64,000 nt of DNA. Source: Actinospica robiniae DSM 44927. Lineage in GTDB: Bacteria > Actinomycetota > Actinomycetes > Streptomycetales > Catenulisporaceae. The stretch covers positions 3,717,372-3,781,371 of the forward strand of contig NZ_KI632511.1 in assembly GCF_000504285.1 (NCBI RefSeq), in the 5' to 3' direction. A program made the translations under genes and the position numbers. Positions within the stretch are counted from its first letter, which is position 1. Every line of letters starts with the position of its first letter. The notes beneath the pieces are model-generated. The model was not told the origin of the DNA and did no database searches. It was given only the letters and a program-made list of their open reading frames with translations. Below are positions 47,001 to 57,121 of the stretch, one piece after another.

Positions 47001-50000
47001 CTCCACCGCCTCCGGCAGAACCGACCCATCACCGCCCGACTTGTACAGCTCGAACAGGTCCCCCAACGCCCGCGACATCGACCAGCCATCCCACACCATG
47101 TGATGACTCGTCACTACCAAGACGTGGAGATCCGCCGCCAGCCGGACCAGCAGCACCCGCACCAGCGGCGGCACCGCCGGATCGAACCGCACCAGACGGT
47201 CCGCCTCCAACAGCTCCTGCACCCGCTCCGCCTGCACCCCCTCGTCGAGACCGGACAGATCGACCTCGCGCCAGGGAACCTCCACGCCACCCGCAACCAC
47301 CTGCACCGGCTCACCCGAACGCCGCACCACAAACCCCGCACGCAGACTCGCATGCCGATCCAGCAAAGCCGCGAACGCACCCCGCAGACCCACCACATCC
47401 ACCACACCCGACAGCAGCAACGGGATCTGGCCGATGTAGGCGTCGGCCGGCTCGCCACCGTCCGCTGAACGCCGGTCGTCGTGCCCGGTTCCCTGCTGGT
47501 CGTAGAGGGTGTGGAAGAGCAGCCCCTCCTGGAGCGGCGTCAGTGGCAGCACCTCTTGCACCGACGTGAACTGCGTCTCGATCTCCGCCAGTTCGTCAGG
47601 GTCCAGCGACACCAACTGCTCCGCCGCTGGCGCGACGGCCGGCTCCTCAGTCTCCGATTCGTTGAGGATCTGGACGATCCCGGCGACGGTCTTGCCAGCG
47701 AACACGTCACGCGGCGGCAGAGACATACCAGCCTTGCGAACCCTGGCCGAGAGCTGGATCGAGGTGATCGAGTCCCCGCCGAGTTCGAAGAAGCTGTCGT
47801 CGATCCCGATCCGCCCTGTCTCAAGCCCGAGGACCTCGGCGAACAGGTCACACAGCACCCTCTCCAGGGCGGTGCTCGGCATCCGGCCGCCCTCGGAGCC
47901 GGCGAACTCCGGCTCCGGCAGCGCCCGGCGATCCAGCTTCCCGGTCACCGTGACCGGCAGCTCTCCGAGTTCCACGAACGCCGAGGGCACCATGTAATCC
48001 GGCAGACTGGCGGCCACGTGGTTACGCAGAACCGTGACATCCATCGCGTCTCCAGCGACCGCGGGCACGACGTAGCCGATGAGCCTCTTGGCGCCGCCGG
48101 AGTCTGCGCGGGCGATGACGGCGACTTGGCCGACCGACGCATGGGCGCGAAGCACCGCTTCGATCTCACCCAGCTCGATCCGGAAGCCGCGCACCTTCAC
48201 CTGGTCATCCGCGCGCCCGACGAACTCCAGCTCGCCATCAGCGGTCCAGCGCACCACGTCCCCGGTCCGGTACATCCGCTCACCCGCAGCACCGAACGGA
48301 CACGCCACGAACCGCTCCGCCGTCAGACCCGGCCGGTTCACGTAACCCCGGGCCAGACCCGCACCCGCGATATACAACTCACCCGCCACCCCCGGACCCA
48401 CCAACTGCAGATACGCATCCAGAACGAACACCCGCGTCCCGACGATCGGACCCCCGATCACCGGCACCGCCCCCGGCGCCAGCCCGCCCGAACCCGTCGC
48501 CCAGATCGTCGACTCCGTCGGCCCGTACGCATTCACCATCCGCCGACCCGGCGACCACCGGTCCACCAACTCCTGCGAGACCGCCTCACCCGCCACCACC
48601 AGCGTCGAGACCGACGGCACCGACCCCGGATCCAACGCCGCCAACACCGAGGGAATCAACGTCGCATGCGTCACCGCCTGATCCCGGATCAACGCCACCA
48701 ACTGCGGCCCCGGCAAACGCGACTCACCCGGCGCCAACACCAACCGCGCCCCGGTCAGCAACGCCATACACACCTCGAACACGATCGCGTCGAACCCCGG
48801 CGACGAGAACTGCAACACCACACTGCCCGGCGTCACCCCCAGCGCCTCCACCTGCGCCCGCACCAACGACGCCACACCCCGATGCGCCACCGTCACACCC
48901 TTGGGCACACCCGTGGAACCCGAGGTGTAGATCATGTACGCGCCACTGTCCGCCGTCAGCGCACCACCGCGCTCCGCATCGACCAGATCCGCCGACGAGT
49001 AGGACGCCAGCAACTCCAGACACACCGGATCATCCACCAGCACCCGCGCCCCCGCGAACGGCTCAGCAGCCCACAACGTCTCGGACGAAGTGATCAGACA
49101 CACCGGATCCGCATCCGCCAGCATGTGCCGGATCCGCTCCGGCGGATACGCCAGATCCACCGGCACGAACACCCCGCCGGCCTTCACCACCGCCAGCACC
49201 GAGACCACCCACTCCACCCCACGCGGCAAAGCCACCACCACCGGCGCCTCCCGGCAAACACCCGCAGCCACCAGCACCCGAGCCAGCCGATTCACCCGCA
49301 CATTCAACTCACCGTAAGACCACCGCGAACCCTCACACACCAACGCCGTCGCCGAGCCATCCCGAGCCACCTGCCGCTCGAACAACCCCACCACCGACGC
49401 CGACTCCACAGCGACACCGGCACCCGAACCCGCCGCCAACACCACCGACCGCTCGCGCTCGGACAGCACCTCGATCCGCCCGACCAGCCGCCCCGGATCA
49501 GCCGCCACCAACTCCAGCAACCGAACCAGACGATCCGCCAGACCCCGCACAACCTCAGCACCGAACACATCAGGCCGGTAAGCGAGGTCGAACCGCAGGC
49601 TTGCGCCGGGGAACACCGCGAGACTCAGCGGATAGTGGGCAAAGCCGCGGGATTCGCTGCTGCCGGCCGGGAGGACGTCCAGGTCCTCGCCGCGGAGAAA
49701 GCCCGCGTCCCAGAAGTCGTCCTCCGACTGCTGGGCGAAGTTCCCGAACGCCGTGGACGTGTCGAACAGTTCGCCGAGTCCGGTCTGGCGTTGGATCGCC
49801 GGCAGGCTCAGGTAGTGGAACGGGGTCAACGCAGCCTGCTGCTCCTGAATCCGCCCCAACAACCCCTCCAACGACTCACCCGGATCCAGCGACACCCGCA
49901 CCGGAACCGTATTGATCAACAACCCGACAATGTCCTCCACCCCCGGCAACTCCGGAGGCCGACCCGACACCGTCGCACCGAACACCACATCCCGCTGACC

Positions 50001-51161
50001 CGTCACCCCAGCCAGCAACAACGACCACACACCCTGCACCACCGTGTTCAACGTCAAACCCCGCGACCGCGCCACCACACCCAACGCGGCACTCGTCTCC
50101 ACACTCAAAGCGCCAACCACCCGCGCCGGCAACACCGACAACGACGCATCCACCCCCGGAGCCACCAAAGTCGGCTCCTCCAGACCCTCCAGAACCCGAC
50201 CCCACACCCCCAAACCCGCATCACGATCCTGCACCGAGAGCCACGCCAGATAATCCCGGAACTCCACCACCCCCGGCAGAACCGACCCATCACCCCCCGA
50301 CTTGTACAACTCGAACAGATCACCCAACGCCCGCGACATCGACCAGCCATCCCACACCATGTGATGACTCGTCACCACCAACACATGACGATCCGCCGCC
50401 AACCGAACCAGCAACACCCGCACCAACGGCGGCACCGCCGGATCAAACCGCACCAGACGATCCGCCTCCAACAACCCCCGCACCCGCTCCGCCTGCACCC
50501 CCTCCTCAAGACCGGAGAGATCCACCTCCCGCCACGGAACCTCCACCCCACCCGCAACCACCTGCACCGGCTCACCCGAACGCCGCACCACAAACCCCGC
50601 ACGCAGACTCGCATGCCGCCCCAACAACGCCCCGAACGCACCCCGCAAACCCACCACATCCACCACACCCGACAACACCAACGGCGCCTGCATCAGATAC
50701 GGATCAGCCTTCTCCTCATCAAACAACGCATGGAAAAGCAGACCCTCCTGAAGAGGCGTCAACGGCCACACCTCCTCCACCGACCCGAACCCCGCCCCAA
50801 TCTCCACCAACTCATCAGCATCCAACGACACCAACGGCTCACCCACCGGCACGAACCCGGTGCCGGCGCCGACCTCGGTGGCCGCCGCCGCCAGCGCCGC
50901 CACCGTCTCGCCCTCGAAGACGTCGCGATAGTCCACGACGAGTCCGGCGTCGCGCGCCAGGGTCACCAGTTGGATCGAGGTGATCGAGTCCCCGCCGAGC
51001 TCGAAGAAGCTGTCGTCGATCCCGACTTCTTCGAGCTCGAGCCCGAGGACCTCAGCGAACAGGCCGCACAGCAGCGTCTCCCGGGAGGTGCTCGGCGCCT
51101 GACCGCCCTCGGAACCGGCGAACTCCGGTATCTCGGCGATGTGCGAGCCTGAACGGTTCAT
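41091..51161 (-). CDS. NRPS, domain order T-C-A-T-C-A-T-C-A-T
   Basis: 3,356 residues. T1 about 30-100 ([11 protein letters not shown], Ser59); C1 131-520 (HHMVWDGWS); A1 545-1065; T2 1107-1155; C2 1200-1610; A2 1635-2140; T3 2180-2237; C3 2277-2690; A3 2695-3217; T4 3254-3297. All C domains keep HHxxxDG and all A domains keep GKLDRRAL. Pocket residues: A1 and A3 D-A-F-T-V-A-A-I-W-K, resembling aromatic codes (DAWTVAAVCK type). A2 is D-A-A-S-S-G-F-I-D-K, sharing 6 of 10 positions with the arginine code DVADVGAIDK. It begins with a carrier domain that has no A domain in cis, so a free A domain or another protein must load it. There is no E or thioesterase domain. Confidence 0.95.
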   Translation of the reverse strand: MNRSGSHIAEIPEFAGSEGGQAPSTSRETLLCGLFAEVLGLELEEVGIDDSFFELGGDSITSIQLVTLARDAGLVVDYRDVFEGETVAALAAAATEVGAGTGFVPVGEPLVSLDADELVEIGAGFGSVEEVWPLTPLQEGLLFHALFDEEKADPYLMQAPLVLSGVVDVVGLRGAFGALLGRHASLRAGFVVRRSGEPVQVVAGGVEVPWREVDLSGLEEGVQAERVRGLLEADRLVRFDPAVPPLVRVLLVRLAADRHVLVVTSHHMVWDGWSMSRALGDLFELYKSGGDGSVLPGVVEFRDYLAWLSVQDRDAGLGVWGRVLEGLEEPTLVAPGVDASLSVLPARVVGALSVETSAALGVVARSRGLTLNTVVQGVWSLLLAGVTGQRDVVFGATVSGRPPELPGVEDIVGLLINTVPVRVSLDPGESLEGLLGRIQEQQAALTPFHYLSLPAIQRQTGLGELFDTSTAFGNFAQQSEDDFWDAGFLRGEDLDVLPAGSSESRGFAHYPLSLAVFPGASLRFDLAYRPDVFGAEVVRGLADRLVRLLELVAADPGRLVGRIEVLSERERSVVLAAGSGAGVAVESASVVGLFERQVARDGSATALVCEGSRWSYGELNVRVNRLARVLVAAGVCREAPVVVALPRGVEWVVSVLAVVKAGGVFVPVDLAYPPERIRHMLADADPVCLITSSETLWAAEPFAGARVLVDDPVCLELLASYSSADLVDAERGGALTADSGAYMIYTSGSTGVPKGVTVAHRGVASLVRAQVEALGVTPGSVVLQFSSPGFDAIVFEVCMALLTGARLVLAPGESRLPGPQLVALIRDQAVTHATLIPSVLAALDPGSVPSVSTLVVAGEAVSQELVDRWSPGRRMVNAYGPTESTIWATGSGGLAPGAVPVIGGPIVGTRVFVLDAYLQLVGPGVAGELYIAGAGLARGYVNRPGLTAERFVACPFGAAGERMYRTGDVVRWTADGELEFVGRADDQVKVRGFRIELGEIEAVLRAHASVGQVAVIARADSGGAKRLIGYVVPAVAGDAMDVTVLRNHVAASLPDYMVPSAFVELGELPVTVTGKLDRRALPEPEFAGSEGGRMPSTALERVLCDLFAEVLGLETGRIGIDDSFFELGGDSITSIQLSARVRKAGMSLPPRDVFAGKTVAGIVQILNESETEEPAVAPAAEQLVSLDPDELAEIETQFTSVQEVLPLTPLQEGLLFHTLYDQQGTGHDDRRSADGGEPADAYIGQIPLLLSGVVDVVGLRGAFAALLDRHASLRAGFVVRRSGEPVQVVAGGVEVPWREVDLSGLDEGVQAERVQELLEADRLVRFDPAVPPLVRVLLVRLAADLHVLVVTSHHMVWDGWSMSRALGDLFELYKSGGDGSVLPEAVEFRDYLAWLSVQDRDAGLEVWGRVLEGLEEPTLVAPGVDASLSVLPARVVGGLSVETSAALGVVARSRGLTLNTVVQGVWALLLAGVTGQRDVVFGATVSGRPPELPGVEDIVGLLINTVPVRVRLDPGESLQGLLGRIQEQQAALTPFHYLGLAAIQRQTGLGELFDTSTVFQNAPFDDGVLRSTDLEITSYDDDAPGFTHYPLSVDVFPGADLRFELSYRPDVFSTEVVQGLADRMVRLLEVVADNPGQLVGRIEFLSEHERSVLLDRWCSTEGPDRGETLPELFQAQAELTPDDVALVYEGFELTYAELNARANHLAHRLIGLGAGADDLVAVMLPRSLDSVTAVLGILKAGCAYVPVELSWPADRVAELLADVRPAVVLTNRELAPSLPADGVAGVLLVEDLETGAGSFDPTDADLVRPLLPTHVAYVIHTSGSTGRPKGVAVTHRNVVNMFHAQNIGYMAPTVAAAGGRRLSVALISGFGFDAAWADLLRMIAGHELHLIGEDLRRDAHALVEYSARNAIDSLSVTPLHAKELLAAGMLSTPGYRPLIVSLGGEAVDESLWNELGDGRTIAYNFYGPTECTIDSTFSRIVNDVLPHVGRPIVDNRAFVLDAHLRLVAPGVAGELYLAGEGLARGYVNRPGLTSERFVSCPFGAPGERMYRTGDVVRWTEDGELEFVGRADDQVKVRGFRIELGEVEAVLRAHASVGQVAVIARGDAGGVKRLIAYVVPAVAGDAMDVTVLRNHVAACLPDYMVPSAFVELEALPVTAIGKLDRRALPEPAFVGSEDGRMPSTALERVLCDLFAEVLGLGTGRIGIDDSFFELGGDSITSIQLSTRARKAGLSLSPRDVFAGKTVAGIVENIAESVTEEPAVASAQELLVSLDADELVEIGAGFGSVEEVWPLTPLQEGLLFHALFDEEKADPYLMQAPLVLSGVVDVVGLRGAFGALLGRHASLRAGFVVRRSGEPVQVVAGGVEVPWREVDLSGLEEGVQAERVRGLLEADRLVRFDPAVPPLVRVLLVRLAADRHVLVVTSHHMVWDGWSMSRALGDLFELYKSGGDGSVLPGVVEFRDYLAWLSVQDRDAGLGVWGRVLEGLEEPTLVAPGVDASLSVLPARVVNGLSEQCSAALGVVARSRGLTLNTVVQGVWSLLLAGVTGQRDVVFGATVSGRPPELPGVEDIVGLLINTVPVRVRLDPGESLEGLLGRIQEQQAALTPFHYLSLPAIQKQTGLSELFDTSTVFQNAPWDEGILRSTDLEISAFDDDHPPVIHYPLSLAVTPGPEWKLEVGYRPDVFGAEVVRGLADRLVRLLELVAADPGRLVGRIEVLSERERSVVLAAGSGAGVAVESASVVGLFERQVARDGSATALVCEGSRWSYGELNVRVNRLARVLVAAGVCREAPVVVALPRGVEWVVSVLAVVKAGGVFVPVDLAYPPERIRHMLADADPVCLITSSETLWAAEPFAGARVLVDDPVCLELLASYSSADLVDAERGGALTADSGAYMIYTSGSTGVPKGVTVAHRGVASLVRAQVEALGVTPGSVVLQFSSPGFDAIVFEVCMALLTGARLVLAPGESRLPGPQLVALIRDQAVTHATLIPSVLAALDPGSVPSVSTLVVAGEAVSQELVDRWSPGRRMVNAYGPTESTIWATGSGGLAPGAVPVIGGPIVGTRVFVLDAYLQLVGPGVAGELYIAGAGLARGYVNRPGLTAERFVACPFGAAGERMYRTGDVVRWTADGELEFVGRADDQVKVRGFRIELGEIEAVLRAHASVGQVAVIARADSGGAKRLIGYVVPAVAGDAMDVTVLRNHVAASLPDYMVPSAFVELGELPVTVTGKLDRRALPEPEFAGSEGGRMPSTALERVLCDLFAEVLGLETGRIGIDDSFFELGGDSIASIQVVTRARKAGLSLSPRDVFVGKTVTGITQKLAEARAETPAENPVAAPVREPLVSLDADELAEFEAEWSNA
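41324..43128 (-). repeat. Copy 2 of a 1.8-kb duplicated A-T block (A3-T4)
   Basis: Covers most of A3 and the start of T4. Every stretch I compared with 47777-49581 (offset 6,453) is identical, including synonymous sites. The match ends abruptly at 43128 on the C3 side and near 41324 (first difference, T for C) inside T4. Confidence 0.85.
43411..44358 (-). repeat. Copy 2 of a near-identical C-domain block (C3 N-terminal part)
   Basis: Matches 49888-50835 (C1) at offset 6,477 with few differences: a single-base change near 44255 and a divergent patch near 43608-43650. The 24-base change of offset relative to the A-T repeat shows that the C-terminal lobe of the condensation domain between the two blocks has a different length and sequence. 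Confidence 0.75.
47777..49581 (-). repeat. Copy 1 of the 1.8-kb duplicated A-T block (A1-T2)
   Basis: Partner of 41324-43128. It encodes A1 and part of T2. Because all compared bases are the same, A1 and A3 must activate the same amino acid. Confidence 0.85.
49888..50835 (-). repeat. Copy 1 of the near-identical C-domain block (C1)
   Basis: Partner of 43411-44358. The C2 domain (about 46600-47430) is related but clearly more diverged. The two repeats together suggest stepwise duplication or repeated gene conversion within this gene. Confidence 0.75.
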
Positions 51162-51242
51162 TTCGTCGGCCTCTTTTCTGGGCAGTCGGATTGACGGTGC
51201 GTGTGGGGGCGGTGCGTGCGTGGTCGGTGGATCAGCCGTGCG

Positions 51243-52259
51243 CTACAGCAGCACGCGGCAGGTGGGGTCGGCGCCGTCGCCGAACAGATCGCGGCTGACG
51301 ATGATCTTCCGCAGCCAGCGGTCGGTGCCGTCGTACCGCGCCTTGAAGGACTCCCGGGCGTGCACGACACTGTGGTTGTCGATGATCAGCAGCGTGCCCT
51401 GGGCCGCGACCAGCGGCCGGCGCACCCGGTCCAGCTCGACCTGCAGCGCGGTCAGCGCCCGCTCGGCCGTCGGATCGTCGCCGATGCACCGCATGTAGGG
51501 CACGTCCAGCCGGATGTTCGGGTCCAGCACGTCGCCGAAGAGCACGGAGACCGGCTGCGGATGGTCGCGCATCTCGATCGCGCGCTGCAGTGCCGGGTCG
51601 TCCGGCGCCCGCAGCTCCAGCTGCCGGATGTGCTCGTCGTCGGGCAGGATGTGGAAACGGTCCTCGAACAGCACCCTGCGGTACTCGTCGCTGAGCACGA
51701 CGTCGCGGATCGCCGCCGCATAGGTGGGCACGGCGTCGTGGTTGCGGACGCCGAACAGCATGATGTAGTCGCAGGAGTCCGGGCGGAACGCGTCGTCGGT
51801 GTGGAACATCAGGAACGCGTCGCTGCCGTGTCCGCTCTCCCGTCGCTCGTCGCCCCGGATCGGGAAGACGTCCTGGATGAGCCGGCCGCGCTGCAGCGTC
51901 GCCCAGGAGAACGGATCGCCCAGGACCGAGGCGCAGAGCGCCATGTAGACGTCGGATTCGATCGTCGAGTCGTAGCCGTCGGGACGCTCCCAGTGCTGCG
52001 GGGTCGGCCCGACGGCCGCGTCGCCGACCGGGAAGCCGTGCACCTGGCAGGCCGTCGAGGACCGGTCGTTGCGGAAGTCCTCGAGAAAGCCGCGCAGGCC
52101 CTCGGGCACCAGACCCTGGCACCCCGCGTACTTCTGGTAGAACTCCGGTTCGACGGGAGAGAGCCCGCTCTCCACCAGCTCGCGCTGGCCGTCCAGCAGA
52201 ACGTCGACCTCGGGTCGTTTCAGCGTGTATTCCCTTGTGCGCGCGTACGTGGCGTACAT
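51243..52259 (-). CDS. Fe(II)/2-oxoglutarate hydroxylase of the VioC/AsnO/GntD type
   Basis: A 338-residue clavaminate-synthase-like oxygenase. The metal site is His153 and Asp155 in MFHTDDAFRP, with the distal His300 in HSVVHARE; Arg314 in DRWLRK should bind 2-oxoglutarate. The context HTDDAFRPDSCDYIMLFGVRN is close to the HTEDAFSP...DYVVLLSLRN of arginine 3-hydroxylases (VioC, OrfP) and enduracididine hydroxylases (MppO/GntD). A beta-hydroxylation of arginine or a related basic residue, free or carrier-bound, is the best guess. ATG 52259 has GGAGG upstream. It sits directly before the large NRPS. Confidence 0.85.
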   Translation of the reverse strand: MYATYARTREYTLKRPEVDVLLDGQRELVESGLSPVEPEFYQKYAGCQGLVPEGLRGFLEDFRNDRSSTACQVHGFPVGDAAVGPTPQHWERPDGYDSTIESDVYMALCASVLGDPFSWATLQRGRLIQDVFPIRGDERRESGHGSDAFLMFHTDDAFRPDSCDYIMLFGVRNHDAVPTYAAAIRDVVLSDEYRRVLFEDRFHILPDDEHIRQLELRAPDDPALQRAIEMRDHPQPVSVLFGDVLDPNIRLDVPYMRCIGDDPTAERALTALQVELDRVRRPLVAAQGTLLIIDNHSVVHARESFKARYDGTDRWLRKIIVSRDLFGDGADPTCRVLL

Positions 52260-52330
52260 ATGGCATCCTCCGACACCAGTTCGGGTTCACTTCCAGGACC
52301 GATCATCTTCACTCCGATCTTCACCGATCC

Positions 52331-53116
52331 CTATCCAGGCGGAAATCCGATCGAAGCCAACTCATCCGCGCGGATTCCGGCGGCATACGCCGTACCGAAA
52401 TCGGATGTCGTGCTGCCCGCGATCTCTCCGCCGTCGATGACGATTTCCTGACCGGTGATGAACCGTGCTTCCTCCGACGCCAGGTAATAGAAGGCGGATG
52501 CGATCTCCTCGGGGTCGGCATGCCGGCCCGCCGGAATCCGGACGTTCACCGCGTCGAGCATCTGGGGCGTGTACTCGGCGAGTTGCATCGGCGTAGACAC
52601 GGCGCCGGGTGACACGCAGGCCACCCGGATCCTCGGGCTCAGCTCCATGGCGAACGTGCGGCAGAGCGCGAGCACGCCGGCCTTCGTGGCGTTGTAGTCC
52701 GCGTAGTACGGGAAACCCCGGTGCGCGTTGACGGACGAGGTGGCGAGCAGCACGCCGGAGCCTCGCTCCGCCATGCGGCGGGCCGCCGCCTGCCACATCG
52801 CCAGCACACCCAGCATGTTGACCTCGGCCAGCCGGCGCGCCTCGAACTCGGTGATGTCGAAGACACCATGCCGAATGCTGATCCCGGCATTCGCTATCGC
52901 GACGTCGATCCGTCCGTGTTCGTCATGGACAAGGCCGACGGCCCTTTCCACCGCGGACCAGTCGGCGATGTCGGTCTCGATCCAGGAGACGCCTTCGGCG
53001 GCTGAGTCCGGCGGCTGCACATCGAGGTTGTAGACCTGGTCCCCCGCCCTTAGGAATCGCAGCGCGGTCGCGCGGCCGATGCCGCTCGAAGCGCCGGATA
53101 TCAGAATGACTCGCAC
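52331..53116 (-). CDS. Short-chain dehydrogenase/reductase
   Basis: A 261-residue classical SDR from GTG 53116 (GGAGG six bases upstream). It has TGxxxGIG as ISGASSGIGRATALRFL, NAG in VAIANAGISIRHG, catalytic Ser in LATSSVNAHRG, and YxxxK in ADYNATKAG. A short acidic D at LDVQPPD after the second strand suggests NAD rather than NADP. It may oxidise a hydroxylated amino acid or reduce a keto acid in side-chain building. Substrate unknown. It lies between the ACAD-like and 2OG hydroxylase genes. Confidence 0.88.
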   Translation of the reverse strand: MRVILISGASSGIGRATALRFLRAGDQVYNLDVQPPDSAAEGVSWIETDIADWSAVERAVGLVHDEHGRIDVAIANAGISIRHGVFDITEFEARRLAEVNMLGVLAMWQAAARRMAERGSGVLLATSSVNAHRGFPYYADYNATKAGVLALCRTFAMELSPRIRVACVSPGAVSTPMQLAEYTPQMLDAVNVRIPAGRHADPEEIASAFYYLASEEARFITGQEIVIDGGEIAGSTTSDFGTAYAAGIRADELASIGFPPG

Positions 53117-53247
53117 GAGAACCTCCAGTCAGAAGTTAGACGCTCCCACCATCGTGGCAGCGAAGCCTTTTGATATCCCAGGCATTTCCCCGGCAATTGT
53201 CTTGAGCAGGCCGGGAATTCGCCCGAGGGTCCGGCTCGCGAACCGGA

Positions 53248-54405
53248 TCAGCCCATTTCGAAAATCAGGTCCCGCAGCAGTTCGCTGGCGCCGGCGGCGA
53301 TGGTTCCCGCGATCGCGTCGCGATGGAGGCGGGCCGCGGCCGCCTCGTCGCGATAGCCGCGGGCGCCCTGGTACTGGACCAGCGTCTGAGCGGCGGCGAC
53401 GGCCAGTTCGGTGGCCTTGAGCTTGAGGATCGAGGCGACCCGGGTGTCGAGGCGGCCTCGGCTGTGCAGCCAGGCCGCGTGGTACGCGTAGTTCCGGACG
53501 AGTGCCAGATCGCTGTCGAGCTCGGCGATCCGATGCCGGACCGCCTGGTTCGCGGCGAGGGGCGCGTCTTTGACCTGGTGGTCGCGGACGAACCGGTTGA
53601 GCAGTTCCAGGCAGTGCGCGACGCCGCCGACGGCCAGGAGGCCCGCCGCCAGACGCTCGAAGTCGAGTCCGCGCATGAGGTGCATCAGTGCCTTGTCCCG
53701 CCGCCCGAGAAGCCGGTCCGCGGGGACCGCGACGTCGGAGAACTCGACGTCGCACACGTCCGCGCTGTGCCAGCCCAGCATCGGCCGAGGGGTACGCGAC
53801 ACGCCCGGGCTGTCCGCGTCGACGATCACCAGGCTGGCACCGCTCAGGCCCCGGCCGCCTCGCTCCTCGCCGGTTCTGGCGAGCACGACGAAGAAGTCGG
53901 CCTGGGACCCGTTGGCGATGTGGCACTTGCGGCCGGTGACCCGGTAGCCGAGTTCGCCCACGGGCTCCGCACGCGTGCCCAGATGACGCAGATCCGACCC
54001 GGCGTTCTCCTCGCTGATCGCCAGCGCCGCGATCCGCTCTCCCCGGCGAGCCGCCGGCACGTAGGCTTCCTGTTGCTCGGCCGTGCCGAAGAGCAGCAGG
54101 TAGGAGAGCGCCATGTACGCGTGGACGCCGACCGCGGCGCGGATTCCGGCATAGCCGGTTCGGCCGAGTTCCTCGAGGAAGACGGCGCTGCTCAGGAAGT
54201 CCTCACCGTCGTGGCCGAACTCCAGCAGCCCGGCGGAACCGAGCGCCCGCCACCCCTGCCGGGAGACGAACCCCCGGGCTTCCCACTCGTCCGCATGCGG
54301 AATGACGCAACGGTCGAGCTCGTCGCGGATCCGCGAACGGAGGGCGAGGTGTTCGTCGGTGAGCCCGGAGACGTCGTCGGCGGGAAGCGTCAGGACACTG
54401 TTCAT
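53248..54405 (-). CDS. Acyl-CoA-dehydrogenase-like flavoprotein, candidate KtzA-type cyclopropane-forming enzyme
   Basis: 385 residues with the full acyl-CoA dehydrogenase layout: LAISEENAGSDL, YRVTGRKCHIANG, FAD-binding QYQGARGYRDEAA and RLHRDAIAGT. At the usual catalytic-base position (EGT in most members) it has AGA (371-373), so the MCAD-type Glu is missing. Glu250 in GLDFERLAAG lies where isovaleryl- and long-chain enzymes carry theirs. Its start overlaps the free A-domain stop (ATGA, 54402-54405). In kutzneride biosynthesis an ACAD homologue (KtzA) closes a cyclopropane from gamma-chloro-isoleucyl carrier protein. The co-location with a halogenase, free A and free T domains supports the same role here. 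Alpha,beta-desaturation of a carrier-bound amino acid is the main alternative. Confidence 0.85.
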   Translation of the reverse strand: MNSVLTLPADDVSGLTDEHLALRSRIRDELDRCVIPHADEWEARGFVSRQGWRALGSAGLLEFGHDGEDFLSSAVFLEELGRTGYAGIRAAVGVHAYMALSYLLLFGTAEQQEAYVPAARRGERIAALAISEENAGSDLRHLGTRAEPVGELGYRVTGRKCHIANGSQADFFVVLARTGEERGGRGLSGASLVIVDADSPGVSRTPRPMLGWHSADVCDVEFSDVAVPADRLLGRRDKALMHLMRGLDFERLAAGLLAVGGVAHCLELLNRFVRDHQVKDAPLAANQAVRHRIAELDSDLALVRNYAYHAAWLHSRGRLDTRVASILKLKATELAVAAAQTLVQYQGARGYRDEAAAARLHRDAIAGTIAAGASELLRDLIFEMG

Positions 54406-55982
54406 GCCTCCGCGTCCCTCGCCTGCCGGGTCGACAGCAGGGCACTGCGGTCGACCTTGCCCGTCGCCGACAGCGGCAGCGACGCGCAGATCTCGATGTC
54501 CGAGGGAATCATGTAGCCGGGCAGCCGCTCGCGCAGGAAGGCGCGGATCGACTGCCGGGTGAGGCTCTCGTCCGCCGGCACCGCGAACGCCACGAGCCGC
54601 TTCTCGCTGTAGGCGTTCGCCTCGTAGGTGACATAGCTCTGCTTGACCTGGGGATGCATGTCGAGATGATGGGCGACCTCGCCCAGCTCGATCCGGAAGC
54701 CGTTGATCTTCACCTGGTCGTCGAGCCGGCCCTGGAAGACCAGGTTCCCGTCGTCGTCGAGATAGGCGCGGTCACCGGTCCGGTAGAGCCGTTCCACGAC
54801 GCCGTCGATCTCGCCCTCGACGAAACGCTCGCGAGTCTCCTCCGGTCGCCCCAGATATCCCGGACTGAGCCCGGGGCCGGCCAGCAGTACCTCGCCGACC
54901 TGGTCTGGAGAGCAGAGTTCGCCCGCCTCGACCACGTACGCACGGGTGTTCTGGATCGGGCGGCCGATGGGCAGGGCCGTCTGGTCCGCGGCGAGCCGCC
55001 GGACCGGGTAGTAGGTGGCGAACGTCGTGCACTCGGTCGGACCGTAGACGCTGACGAGCCGGTCCGGTCCGTAACACTGCAGCGCCTTCTCGATGTGCGT
55101 CAGCGAATGCGCCTCACCGCCGGTGAGGATCGTCTCGACGCACGCGAGGGTCTGCGGCGCCTCGTCCACGATCGTGTTGAACAGGGCCGTCGTCAGGAAC
55201 ACGACGGTGACACCGTGGGTCTCCAGGACCTGCCGGAGTTCGGAGAGGCTGACGTAAGGGAGCGGATAGAGCACGCAGGTCCCGCCGTGCAGCAGCGCAC
55301 CCCAGATCTCGAACGTCGCGGCGTCGAAGGAGGCGGTGGCCAGCTGCAGCAGCCTGCTGTTCTCGTCCAGGCGCGCGTAGGTGGCGCCGAAGACCAGCCG
55401 GGTGATGCTGCGATGCCGGATCGGGACGCCCTTGGGCCGGCCGGTCGAACCGGAGGTGAAGTTGATGTAGGCGATGTCCTCGGGAGCCACCGACGTCGCG
55501 GGATTCTGAGATTCCCCGGTCAGGTCGGGCCCGCTCACGGGCAGGACCCGGCATCCCGGGAAGCGGTCCCCCGCCGGGACGGCGGGATTGGACAGGACAT
55601 GGGTGCAGTTCGCGTCGTCCAGCAGAGCCTTTATTCGCTCGGCCGGCCACGAGGCGTCGAACGGCAGATACGCGGCTCCGCACTTGACCACGGCCAGGAG
55701 CGCGACGATCAGCTCCGGCGAGCGCCCCAGGAGCACGCCCACCGCCTCGCCGGGCCGCAGCCCGGACTCCGTCAGCCGCGCGGCCAGGACGTTCGCCTGC
55801 CGGTTGAGCTCCCGGTAGCTCAGGACGGTGTCCCCGTGGATCACCGCCACCGCGTCGGGAGCGCGGTCGGCACAGCGCTCGAAGAGCTCTTTGACGCTCT
55901 CCCCGTCGGGATAGGGGACACCGGTCTGATTGATCCGGCGGTGGGCTGCCAGGGCTTTGTCGTCACAAATCAGGTTCAGCAT
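54402..55982 (-). CDS. Free-standing adenylation domain, isoleucine-type pocket
   Basis: 526 residues from ATG 55982 (GGAGGTG upstream); an A domain only, with no T domain. Core motifs: [52 protein letters not shown], and GKVDRSAL with the catalytic Lys. Pocket residues read by position are D-A-F-F-L-G-V-T-F-K, like known beta-branched aliphatic codes (Ile; for example DGFFLGVVYK and DAFFYGITFK). L-isoleucine is the best prediction, with valine or 2-aminobutyrate possible. It would load the free carrier protein at 60278, as KtzB does KtzC. It is directly downstream of the halogenase gene and overlaps the ACAD gene. Confidence 0.92.
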   Translation of the reverse strand: MLNLICDDKALAAHRRINQTGVPYPDGESVKELFERCADRAPDAVAVIHGDTVLSYRELNRQANVLAARLTESGLRPGEAVGVLLGRSPELIVALLAVVKCGAAYLPFDASWPAERIKALLDDANCTHVLSNPAVPAGDRFPGCRVLPVSGPDLTGESQNPATSVAPEDIAYINFTSGSTGRPKGVPIRHRSITRLVFGATYARLDENSRLLQLATASFDAATFEIWGALLHGGTCVLYPLPYVSLSELRQVLETHGVTVVFLTTALFNTIVDEAPQTLACVETILTGGEAHSLTHIEKALQCYGPDRLVSVYGPTECTTFATYYPVRRLAADQTALPIGRPIQNTRAYVVEAGELCSPDQVGEVLLAGPGLSPGYLGRPEETRERFVEGEIDGVVERLYRTGDRAYLDDDGNLVFQGRLDDQVKINGFRIELGEVAHHLDMHPQVKQSYVTYEANAYSEKRLVAFAVPADESLTRQSIRAFLRERLPGYMIPSDIEICASLPLSATGKVDRSALLSTRQARDAEA

Positions 55983-56090
55983 GGGGCACCTCCATCGTGC
56001 GGTCGAGGTCTCGGGCGGGCGGCCGCGGTGCGTTGCGCGCCGCAACCGCCCGCCCGAGAGTCCTTCCTTCCGAGACCGCGCCGGCCGCGG

Positions 56091-57038
56091 TCAGCTCTGC
56101 CGGGTCGGGAACGGGTATCCGTTGACCGTGGTCTCGACGAACCGGTTGTGGCCGTACTCGTCCTTCCCCGAGGTCAGGACGTTGCCGAACTTCTCCAGGC
56201 TGGCACCGCCGCCGAACTCCTCGAGCGCGTCCGAGTACGGATAGACCCGTACGGAGGTCGGCAGGTAGCGGGCCGCGAAGCCGAGCCGCATCTCGTCGGT
56301 GCGGGCGCTGTGCGGGTGGGACGCGTGCATCAGCGTCGACCAGAAGATGATGAACTGGCCCTGGCGCATCACCTGGGACTCGGCCTTGGCCTCGTCCGGC
56401 TTCCAGTCGGGGTCCTTCTGCAGCTGCCGGTAGTCGTAGCCGAAGAAACCCCGCTTGACTCCGTCCTTCTCCACCTGGTTGATGGTCTCGGCGTCGTAGC
56501 TCATGGTCTTGGACTCGTCGTAGTTCATGGTCTTGTGGGAGCCGGGGATGAACTGCAGGCAGCCGTTGTCGACGGAGGCCTCCGTGAACGCCGCCCAGAC
56601 GGTGATGGTGCCGCCGAACTCGGCGTCCTCGGGCCAGACGATCTGCGGGTGCTTCGAGCCGGCCACGTTGGAGAAGTTGTCGGCCTGGTGCCAGTCGGTG
56701 CCCTCGTCGCCCGGGTACTTGGGGAAGAACTCGCTGCGCCAGCACAGGGTGTCGCGGCCGAGGATGCTCGCCACCCGGTCGACGATCTCCGGGCGGGTGA
56801 TGTGCTCGGCCAGGAAGTCGACGTCCAGGTGACGGTCGTAGTTGGACAGGTTGGTGTTGCCCGAGATCGACTGCTTGGCGCTGTAGATCGCCTTGCGGGT
56901 GTCGATCAGCTTCGGGCGCAGCGCCTTGAGGTTCTGCGCCATCTCCGCCGTCTCGTACAGGTCGAACGGGCCGATGAACCCGTTGCGGTGGAACTGCTCG
57001 AGTTCGGCCGGGCTCAGTTCGAAGGTCTCTCGTTCCAT
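56091..57038 (-). CDS. Non-haem Fe(II)/2-oxoglutarate halogenase (SyrB2/KtzD-like)
   Basis: 315 residues. It looks like a PhyH oxygenase, but the facial-triad Asp is replaced: WHQAD gives His117-Gln-Ala119, where hydroxylases have HxD. This HxA site, distal His238 ([10 protein letters not shown]) and Arg251 (DEMRLGF) are exactly the SyrB2 pattern; the missing carboxylate leaves room for chloride on iron. Flanking phrases [42 protein letters not shown] and [13 protein letters not shown] also follow SyrB2-family chlorinases. These enzymes chlorinate unactivated carbons of carrier-bound amino acids (Thr, Leu, Ile, 2-aminobutyrate). The neighbours point to isoleucine. It is either the source of a chlorinated product or of a cryptic chlorination before ring closure. 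Confidence 0.92.
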   Translation of the reverse strand: MERETFELSPAELEQFHRNGFIGPFDLYETAEMAQNLKALRPKLIDTRKAIYSAKQSISGNTNLSNYDRHLDVDFLAEHITRPEIVDRVASILGRDTLCWRSEFFPKYPGDEGTDWHQADNFSNVAGSKHPQIVWPEDAEFGGTITVWAAFTEASVDNGCLQFIPGSHKTMNYDESKTMSYDAETINQVEKDGVKRGFFGYDYRQLQKDPDWKPDEAKAESQVMRQGQFIIFWSTLMHASHPHSARTDEMRLGFAARYLPTSVRVYPYSDALEEFGGGASLEKFGNVLTSGKDEYGHNRFVETTVNGYPFPTRQS

Positions 57039-57121
57039 TTCTCGCCTTTCGCGGATCGCCGACCGCCCACCGGGAGCGGCTCGGCCTACGGGAAGTCAGG
57101 GGTCGTGGGGCCGGCGCCGGG

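Noticed and set aside
41091-51161. CRISPR-like or satellite array suggested by repeated ORF shadows
   Set aside because: Repeats are kilobase-sized NRPS modules with intact coding frames, not short spaced repeats.
56091-57038. Ordinary phytanoyl-CoA-type hydroxylase
   Set aside because: The metal-binding carboxylate is Ala (WHQAD), and surrounding residues follow SyrB2-type halogenases rather than hydroxylases.
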